Positions 36,652 to 43,571 of a stretch of 43,571 bases of DNA are shown one piece after another. The position numbers and the translations under genes were made by a program. The stretch is from an uncultured Synergistales bacterium (GTDB taxonomy: Bacteria; Synergistota; Synergistia; Synergistales; Aminobacteriaceae), in contig CAJOLN010000002.1 of assembly GCA_905235395.1 (NCBI GenBank), forward strand, positions 1 through 43,571. Reading direction: 5' to 3'. Numbering within the stretch: the stretch's first letter is position 1; each line of letters starts with the position of its first letter. The notes beneath the pieces were generated by a model. That model was given only the letters and a program-made list of their open reading frames with translations, did not search any database and was not told the DNA's origin.

Positions 36652-37882
36652 ATGCACGATAACAAAGCTATAATCGATCAACGACCAACGACCAACGACC
36701 AACGCTATTATTGCGTTCGTAAAGAAATGCATTAAGCGTATTATCAGGTTTACTGTTTGCACAATAATAGAATTTCTTTCCTTTTTTGTTCCTTCCCAAA
36801 AAATTATTCTGTACGAGAGCTATCCTGATTTCACAGACAACACTTATCCTCTGTACCTGAAATTGAAAGAGCTGATGCCTGACTATAAACATGTTTGGTT
36901 CATTCATCATGGAATGATTCACAAAGAAGCAGATGATGTGATATATTCTGAAAGAAAAACTCTGCGTGAAAAGCTGAAGTACTTGTACTATATGTCGAGA
37001 TGCAGAGCATTAGTTCAGTGTAACGTCACTCGTAGAAAATTCAAACGTTCTCAGCTTTCATTATATCTTTCTCACGGAAGCCCAATCAAGGCTGCTCATG
37101 CCGCAAGTCTCAAAGGCTCTCGTATTGATTATGCGTGCATTCAATCACACTCATTTGATGATATGCTCGTCAAATATCTCAATGGCAGAAAAGAACAGTT
37201 CATCTATACCGGTTTTCCACGATGCGATTATTTTTATGCTGAATCGAAACCAGAAGCGATAAACGAAATTGTGAACGGGAAATATATCATCTGGCTACCG
37301 ACATTCAGAATTCATAGATGCAAGACCAGAGATGATGCTCCCGGCTCAGTATTCAATCATATCGGTGTTCCGTTGTTCTATGACATTCAGAACCTGAGAG
37401 ATTTCAATTCATTCCTGATAGACATGAACATTCACATACTCTATAAGCCACATTTTGCGCAGGATATGGACATAGTGAAGCGTGAAACCCTCTCGAACTT
37501 TCACATGATTCATGACCCTGATATTCTTGGTCGTAACCTTCAACTCTATGAAGTCATTGCACATTCAGAGGCACTCATCACAGATTATTCTTCTGTATTC
37601 TGGGATTATTTACTCCTAGACAGACCGATAGCACTCACAATTGATGATGTTGAAAGCTACAGAAAGGGATTAGGCTTTGCTGTCGATTTCGATGCAATAT
37701 CATCAGAGGCTTCAGAGAGATTAAGTGATTCAAAAGAGCTTCGTGAATTCGTCCTGAATGTGATTCATCATAGGGACATAATGTGTGAAGGCAGACGGAA
37801 ATGGAGAGATATAGGGAACATGCATCAAGATGGTAAGAGTGCAGAACGTACAGCAGAATTCATAAAGTCTATGCTAAAATGA
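36652..37882 (+). pseudogene. CDP-glycerol glycerophosphotransferase-like gene, out of frame at a heptamer repeat (phase-OFF candidate); intact main ORF 36863..37882, same frame open from 36674
   Basis: KIILYESYPDFTDNTYPLYLKLKELMPDYKHVWFIHHG...YTGFPRCDYF...ILYKPHF...ALITDYSSVFWDYLLLDRPI. Best RBS/ATG (36652) is frame 1; the body is frame 2; shift lies in (CAACGAC)3.7. Confidence 0.8.
36682..36707 (+). repeat. Heptanucleotide tandem repeat (CAACGAC)3.7
   Basis: Read directly: CAACGAC CAACGAC CAACGAC CAACG, 10 codons after the likely start. Confidence 0.9.
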
Positions 37883-37918
37883 TTCATCTTTTAACTTTCA
37901 GGAGATGATTCCCTTTTC

Positions 37919-38302
37919 ATGAAGCAATTGATCATCTATGGAATAGTAGGAGGTATAACAACAGTTATTGCTATTGTCTCATACTGGCTCGTATCACGCT
38001 TATTGTTTATACCTGTCGTACCGTCGTCCATAATCTCATGGTTAATCGCATTCTTTTTCGCATTCTGGGCTAACCGTAAGTTTGTTTTTCAATCACATAA
38101 CCCAGTTCTTCCGGAATTATTTGAATTCTTTATGTGCAGAATTTCAACAGGAGTTTTAGACATAGTTATCATGTTTATATTCGCTGATGTATTAGGGTTT
38201 TATGATTTAGGCGTAAAAATTGTGAGCTGTGCAGTCGTTATCATTCTAAACTATATAGCAAGCAAGTTATTCATCTTCAGGAACAAAGGAGAAAATGCAT
38301 AA
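37919..38302 (+). CDS. GtrA family membrane protein
   Basis: IIYGIVGGITTVIAIVSYWLVSRLL...FFAFWANRKFVFQS...NYIASKLFIFRNK. Confidence 0.88.
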   Translation: MKQLIIYGIVGGITTVIAIVSYWLVSRLLFIPVVPSSIISWLIAFFFAFWANRKFVFQSHNPVLPELFEFFMCRISTGVLDIVIMFIFADVLGFYDLGVKIVSCAVVIILNYIASKLFIFRNKGENA

Positions 38303-40017
38303 TGAGAATAGCAGACATAGCACGTGGAGATACACCCGCAGAACTTGTGATAAAAAACGCAAGAATAGCGAACATCTTCACGAATGAATATGAACTTTCA
38401 GACGTAGCAGTGTATTCAGGAAAGATAGCGGGCATTGGGAAATATGACGGAGAAGTAGAATATGACGCAGAAGGAAGAGTAGTAATACCCGGAATGATAG
38501 ACGGCCATGTTCACATTGAGGATACGATGATGACACCTGGAGCATTTGCAGAGATTGCCGCCTTGCACGGGACAAGTGCAGTAATGGCTGACCCTCACGA
38601 AATTTCAAATGCACTCGGAATGTCAGGACTTCAGTATATGTTCAGGGCTTCTCAGGATTTACCCGTTGATGTATTTTTCGGAGCACCTTCATGCGTACCA
38701 GCGAGCGATTACGAATCAGCGTATGAGGAACTTGATATGACAGCAATACACTCGATGTTCATGAAGGAATACACTTGGCATCTCGCTGAAATGATGAACT
38801 ATCCTGCGGTGATAAACGGCGATGCTTCAGTGTGGGGGAAAATTCTTGCGGCCGGAAATGTTCCTTTAACAGGTCATGCACCCAATGTTACAGGCTACGC
38901 TCTCAATGCGTATCTCTCATCGGGGATAAACTCAGATCATGAATGCAATGAGTTGGACGAAGCACGTGAGAAACTCAAGCGCGGAATGTGGATTATGATT
39001 CGTGAAGGAGCAAGTTTCCCAAATCTTAGAACATTACTTCCGTTGATACGCGATAATGTCCTTAATGCTTCACGATGTATGGTAGTGAGTGATGACATTA
39101 CAGCACGTTACCTTCTTGAACAGGGACATATGGACGTGAAAATGAGAATCATGCTTGAGGAAGGGATTAATCCTTTCGTTGCTTTGAGAATGGTTACACT
39201 TTCACCCTCAGAATATTTCAGACTTTATGACAGAGGCATAATAGCTCCGTCAAAACTGGCTGACTTTGCGATTCTTGATTCAGAAGTGATTGATGAAAAA
39301 TTCACTGTCAATGATGTATTCAAGAACGGAAGGCAGATTGTGAGAGATAAAGATGTATTTGTTCCTTACGAACAGGAACATATTGCGCCCGCCATTAAGA
39401 CGAAAGTAACAAAAATTCCGTCAGTTGAAGACATACGTGTGAAGGCAGAAGGAAAAATCATAAAAGCAATCGGAGTTACAGAAGGCACAGTTTTAACGAA
39501 GACACTTGAACTTGAAGCCAAAATTGAAAATGGATATGTGGTGAGTGATTCAGAAAATGACATCGCAAAGATAGTTGTGCTTGAACGTCATCGTAATAGT
39601 GGAAGGTTCGCTGTAGGTTTCGTTCATGGCTTAGGAATTCATAGCGGTGCAGTAGGTTCGAGCGTTGCACATGATGCACATAACTTTGTTGTTGCTGGTT
39701 ATGATGATGAATCAATAATCACTGCTCTTCATGAACTCGCTGATATGGGCGGAGGTCTCGTTGTCTCCAACGGAAAGAACGTAACAGAGAAATTCGCACT
39801 GCCAATCGGAGGACTCATGAGCTATCTGAAACCCGAAGAAGTATCGCGTGAACTGACAATCATGGAAGATGCCGCAGTCAGAACAGGAATTCTTATTCCT
39901 CATCCGTTTATGGTCTTATCGTTCTTATGTCTCAGCGTAATTCCAGAACTGAGAATCACTGACAAAGGATATATTGACATAACGAAAGGCGGAATTCAGA
40001 AAATATTTGTGAGATAA
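38302..40017 (+). CDS. ade: Adenine deaminase
   Basis: ADIARGDTPAELVIKNARIANIFTNEYELSDVAVYSGKIAGIG, VIPGMIDGHVHIEDTMMTPGAFAEIAALHGTSAVMADPHEI, NSDHECNELDEAREKLKRGMWIMIREG. Confidence 0.96.
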   Translation: MRIADIARGDTPAELVIKNARIANIFTNEYELSDVAVYSGKIAGIGKYDGEVEYDAEGRVVIPGMIDGHVHIEDTMMTPGAFAEIAALHGTSAVMADPHEISNALGMSGLQYMFRASQDLPVDVFFGAPSCVPASDYESAYEELDMTAIHSMFMKEYTWHLAEMMNYPAVINGDASVWGKILAAGNVPLTGHAPNVTGYALNAYLSSGINSDHECNELDEAREKLKRGMWIMIREGASFPNLRTLLPLIRDNVLNASRCMVVSDDITARYLLEQGHMDVKMRIMLEEGINPFVALRMVTLSPSEYFRLYDRGIIAPSKLADFAILDSEVIDEKFTVNDVFKNGRQIVRDKDVFVPYEQEHIAPAIKTKVTKIPSVEDIRVKAEGKIIKAIGVTEGTVLTKTLELEAKIENGYVVSDSENDIAKIVVLERHRNSGRFAVGFVHGLGIHSGAVGSSVAHDAHNFVVAGYDDESIITALHELADMGGGLVVSNGKNVTEKFALPIGGLMSYLKPEEVSRELTIMEDAAVRTGILIPHPFMVLSFLCLSVIPELRITDKGYIDITKGGIQKIFVR

Positions 40018-40053
40018 TATACACTCATTTTCATTTTTGGAGAGTGATTTAAC

Positions 40054-41358
40054 TTGTCATTATTCAATATGCGCGAGACCGGCACAAACTTTATCACCGA
40101 AGTCTTAGCGGGCATAACAACATTCGTAACCATGTCGTATATCATCTTCGTGAACCCTGACATTCTCAGCAAAACAGGTATGGACTTCAACGCTCTTGTA
40201 GTCGTAACATGTCTTGCGTCTGCACTCGGTACCTTCTGCATGGCATTCTTCGCGAATTACCCGATTGCTCTCGCTCCTGGAATGGGACTGAACGCATTCT
40301 TTGCATTCGGAGTAGTCTTGAACATGAAGATTAACGGTGCACCAGTGACTTGGCAAATGGCACTTGCGGCAGTGTTCATTGAAGGAGCAATCTTCGCAGT
40401 ACTTACGATGACATCAATACGTGAAGCAATCATGAATTCGATACCCAAGACACTCAAAATAGGTATCAGTGCAGGAATTGGATTATTTATAGCGTTCATT
40501 GGTCTTCAGTCAGCAGGAATAGTTGTGAATAACGATGCAACACTTCTTGGTCTCGGAAGTATCCGCAATAATTTTCAGATGATGATGTCATTGCTCGGTC
40601 TGTTCATAATGGCCGTACTTACAGCATGGAACATAAAAGGCGCACTCCTAATCGGTATTCTTGTAGTAACAGGAATATCAATCGCATTAGGTCATACACA
40701 ACTGCCTGAAACTTTTGTATCAACACCTCCGTCAATTATGCCTCTCGTAGGACAGTTAGACTTCTCATTGATTAAATCGCCGGAATTCTGGATAGTCGTA
40801 TTCACATTCTTCTTCGTTGATTTCTTTGATACATTAGGAACTCTCGTAGGTGTGTGCAATCGTTCAGGACTTCTCGATGAGAAAGGAAACTTACCGCGTG
40901 CTAAAGGTGCGTTAATGGCCGATGCAGTTGCGACAATGGCAGGAGCATTTATTGGAACATCAACGGTAACATCATATGTAGAATCATCATCAGGAGTAGC
41001 ACAGGGAGGACGTACAGGTTTAACTGCAATAGTTACTGGACTGTTATTCATATGTGCAATATTCTTCACGCCTCTTGTCGGAATCGTTCCAGGTTATGCT
41101 ACAGCTCCTGCGTTAATCATCGTTGGAATATACATGATGATGTCATTGCGTGATCTGAACTATGATGACTGGACAGAACTTATACCTTCACTTTTGGGTT
41201 TCTTCATGATGCCGTTAGCATACTCAATCGCAATAGGAATTGAATTCGCAATAGTGAGCTATGTATTCATCAAGATACTCACAGGAAAGTTCAAGGACGT
41301 TTCATTCCTAATGATAGTATTGAGTGCACTATTCGTATTGAAAGAATTCTTAGCATAA
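40054..41358 (+). CDS. NCS2/AzgA-type purine permease
   Basis: TNFITEVLAGITTFVTMSYIIFVNPDILSKTGMD...APGMGLNAFFAF...FFFVDFFDTLGTLVGVCNRSGLLDEKGNLPRAKGALMADAVATMAGAFIGTSTVTSYVESSSGVAQGGRTGLTAIVTG. Confidence 0.95.
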   Translation: MSLFNMRETGTNFITEVLAGITTFVTMSYIIFVNPDILSKTGMDFNALVVVTCLASALGTFCMAFFANYPIALAPGMGLNAFFAFGVVLNMKINGAPVTWQMALAAVFIEGAIFAVLTMTSIREAIMNSIPKTLKIGISAGIGLFIAFIGLQSAGIVVNNDATLLGLGSIRNNFQMMMSLLGLFIMAVLTAWNIKGALLIGILVVTGISIALGHTQLPETFVSTPPSIMPLVGQLDFSLIKSPEFWIVVFTFFFVDFFDTLGTLVGVCNRSGLLDEKGNLPRAKGALMADAVATMAGAFIGTSTVTSYVESSSGVAQGGRTGLTAIVTGLLFICAIFFTPLVGIVPGYATAPALIIVGIYMMMSLRDLNYDDWTELIPSLLGFFMMPLAYSIAIGIEFAIVSYVFIKILTGKFKDVSFLMIVLSALFVLKEFLA

Positions 41359-41378
41359 ACTTTTTAAGAATAAAAGCA

Positions 41379-41413
41379 TGGCCTCCTGAAATAAAATCGG
41401 GAGGTCATTTTTG
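41379..41413 (+). terminator. Rho-independent terminator
   Basis: ATGGCCTCCTGA...TCGGGAGGTCAT followed by TTTTT. Confidence 0.75.
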
Positions 41414-41418
41414 TTATG

Positions 41419-41447
41419 TTGACATAAAAATATACATAAACTAGAAT
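41419..41447 (+). promoter_or_regulatory. Sigma70-type promoter upstream of glnN
   Basis: TTGACA, 17 nt spacer, TAGAAT. Confidence 0.7.
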
Positions 41448-41504
41448 AAATTAAAATTTAAGCAGAAAATTTTAAAATAAATCTGCATAATAGGAAGTGA
41501 AATA

Positions 41505-43571
41505 ATGCAAGAGAAAGAATATCAGCCTCAACGGGAAATTTTTGGGACATTGACGTTTGATTTGAATGTGATGAAGGAGAAATTGAATCCAGAAATCTAT
41601 ACGCAGGTAATAAATGCAATGGAAGGAAGAGAGAGATTAACTCCTGAATCGCTGGACATAATTGCAGGAGCATTAAGGGACTGGGCAATCTCAAAAGGCG
41701 CAACGCATTGGTCTCATTGGTTCCAGCCTTTAACGGAACTGACTGCGGAGAAACATCAGAGCTTCACGTTAGACGGACATGAAACCTTCAGAGGAAAGAA
41801 TTTAGCACAAGGAGAACCTGATGCGTCAAGTTTTCCGAGCGCAGGAAACAGATCAACGTTTGAGGCACGAGGTTATTCAGCATGGGACATATCAAGCCCG
41901 GCATTCATAGTGAAATCTCCAAAAGGCGGAACTCTTTATATTCCTTCTGTCTTCCTGTCATATGACGGGACGAGCTTAGACCTCAAGACACCGTTACTGC
42001 GATCACTTGAGGCATTAGAGACACGTGCATTGAAGTTAATGCGAACACTTGGACAGCGTGGAGTGCGTTACGTGAAGATGACCGCAGGAGCAGAACAGGA
42101 ATATTTTCTGTTAGACAGACCACGTGCACAGCTCAGGCCGGACATAAGGCACTGCGGACGTACATTAATCGGAGCACAGCCAGCGAAGGCTCAGAAGTTA
42201 GATCATCATTATATGGGAGCAATTCCTCCGAGAGTGTTGCGTTACATGGAAGATGTTGAACGTGATTTATCGCGGTTAGGAGTTAGTGTTCTCGCGAGAC
42301 ATAATGAGGTTGCAAGGTGTCAGTTCGAGTTCGCACATCTCTTCAGTGATGCAAACAGGGCATGCGACCAGAACCAAATCTTAATGGAAACGATGAGGAA
42401 ACTTGCACGTCAGCATGAACTGAGATTGCTATTCCATGAGAAACCGTTTGCGGGTATGAACGGATCAGGTAAGCACACGAACATATCACTAATGGACAGT
42501 GAAGGAAGAAATTTGCTCAAGCCGTCCAATTCACACAGAAGGAACGTAATCTTTCTTGCGTTCATGTCGGCAGTGGTACTCGGATTGTCGAAGTATCATT
42601 CACTGCTTCAGGCGAGTGTTGCAACATACGGAAACTTCTTCAGGCTTGGAGGCCATGAAGCACCGCCGTCAATAATGAGCGTGTATCTTGGTTCTGCATT
42701 GACGGATTTGATTCGCAGACTGAACGAATACGGAGATGCGAGTCTTCCTGAAAAGGGTACGCTGGATTTGGGACTCTCGAAACTTCCAGACATAATACCG
42801 TTTGATTCGGACAGGAACAGGACATCACCAGTTGCGTTTACGGGAGACAAATTTGAATTCCGTGCACCTGGTTCATCTCAGAGTATTGCATTGCCGGTTA
42901 CGATGTTTGCGTCAATCTGGGCATATGGAATTGATGAATTGATTCGGCGAACAGAAGAAGGAATTTCGCGAGGGCTTGAACCGATAGATGCGGCGATTGA
43001 TGCTTCACGTTCAGCGTTCAATGAGGGCAAGAACATTTTGTTTGAGGGTGACGCATATAGTTCAGAATGGCGCGAGGAAGCGAAGAGAAGAGGTCTTATT
43101 GAGGCGGAGAGCATACCCGACAGGATAGAATTGTTCCTGAAGCCAGAGAATAAATCATTGCTTGAAAGTCTCGGTGTGTACAAATCACATGAACTCGAAA
43201 ATCTTCGTGATATTCGCATGGAAAGTTTTGCGACTGGTCTTGAGGTTGAAGCGGCAGTACTTTATGACATGTTATATGAGGGAGTATTACCAGCAATATC
43301 GAAGCAGCTTACTCTTGAGAGAAATTCGATGCTTTACTTTGACGATGTTGATTTCGGTGATATGTCCCCATGGAGGGATTACGTTACAGGATTAGGGAAG
43401 GCTAAGAATGCATTGATTCATGATGCGAATATGCTTTACGGTCTTCGTGAAAATCTTTCGGGAATGAATGCACGTGAACGTTCTGATAGTCTTGTGAATG
43501 ACATTGTGCCATTGATGGAGCAGATACGTGCGAGGTGTGATGCGGCAGAACTAGTTACAAGTGCGGATATA
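41505..43571 (+). CDS. glnN: Type III glutamine synthetase (3' end beyond window)
   Basis: Own translation: MQEKEYQPQREIFGTLTFDLNVMKEKLNPEIY...ATHWSHWFQPLTELTAEKHQSF...GAEQEYFLLDR...HHYMGAIPPRV...RHNEVARCQFEFA...LLFHEKPFAGMNGSGKHTNISL...QASVATYGNFFRLGGHEAPPSIMSVYLG. Absent from the ORF track because no stop lies in the window. Confidence 0.95.
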   Translation, partial: MQEKEYQPQREIFGTLTFDLNVMKEKLNPEIYTQVINAMEGRERLTPESLDIIAGALRDWAISKGATHWSHWFQPLTELTAEKHQSFTLDGHETFRGKNLAQGEPDASSFPSAGNRSTFEARGYSAWDISSPAFIVKSPKGGTLYIPSVFLSYDGTSLDLKTPLLRSLEALETRALKLMRTLGQRGVRYVKMTAGAEQEYFLLDRPRAQLRPDIRHCGRTLIGAQPAKAQKLDHHYMGAIPPRVLRYMEDVERDLSRLGVSVLARHNEVARCQFEFAHLFSDANRACDQNQILMETMRKLARQHELRLLFHEKPFAGMNGSGKHTNISLMDSEGRNLLKPSNSHRRNVIFLAFMSAVVLGLSKYHSLLQASVATYGNFFRLGGHEAPPSIMSVYLGSALTDLIRRLNEYGDASLPEKGTLDLGLSKLPDIIPFDSDRNRTSPVAFTGDKFEFRAPGSSQSIALPVTMFASIWAYGIDELIRRTEEGISRGLEPIDAAIDASRSAFNEGKNILFEGDAYSSEWREEAKRRGLIEAESIPDRIELFLKPENKSLLESLGVYKSHELENLRDIRMESFATGLEVEAAVLYDMLYEGVLPAISKQLTLERNSMLYFDDVDFGDMSPWRDYVTGLGKAKNALIHDANMLYGLRENLSGMNARERSDSLVNDIVPLMEQIRARCDAAELVTSADI

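Noticed and set aside
36682-36707. Heptamer repeats as a CRISPR array
   Set aside because: Units are 7 bp with no spacers; it is a simple tandem repeat.
36668-36922. Minus-strand 84-aa ORF over the heptamer repeat
   Set aside because: Antisense to the clear glycerophosphotransferase reading frame; no recognisable protein features.
39366-41069. Minus-strand ORFs within ade and the purine permease (39366-39715, 40257-40499, 40692-41069)
   Set aside because: Antisense shadows of conserved plus-strand genes; no independent coding evidence.

Overview
43.6 kb bacterial chromosomal window, mostly housekeeping and metabolic genes, with no phage, IS element or CRISPR array recognised. Lineage is uncertain; Synergistota is only a weak guess. 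Contents in order: 3' end of a radical SAM/SPASM gene; BrnT/BrnA-like toxin-antitoxin pair; cluster of six tRNAs; cstA; epimerase and sugar transferase; tRNA-Gln; sodium:solute symporter; Fe-S aldo/keto reductase; minus-strand operon of two ATP-grasp proteins plus a divergent CYTH-like protein; cobS and a very short cobU-like gene; HAD phosphatase; SPOR + phosphodiester glycosidase protein; second sugar transferase; MATE; uxuA; aminotransferase; gpmA; a run of secreted or unknown proteins; DUF501; DUF4139; lone ABC ATPase; ctsR-clpC without mcsAB; azlCD; flippase-like and methyltransferase genes; a CDP-glycerol glycerophosphotransferase-like gene; GtrA; adenine deaminase; purine permease; and a type III glutamine synthetase that runs off the right edge and is missing from the ORF track. 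Strongest leads: (1) the ATP-grasp/ATP-grasp/CYTH operon, with both junctions being ATGA overlaps; (2) a (CAACGAC)3.7 heptamer tract in the 5' coding region of the glycerophosphotransferase gene that puts it out of frame with its best start codon, where loss of one unit restores one continuous ORF, suggesting phase variation; (3) two candidate structured RNAs in long intergenic regions. All calls come from reading the sequence; no searches were run.
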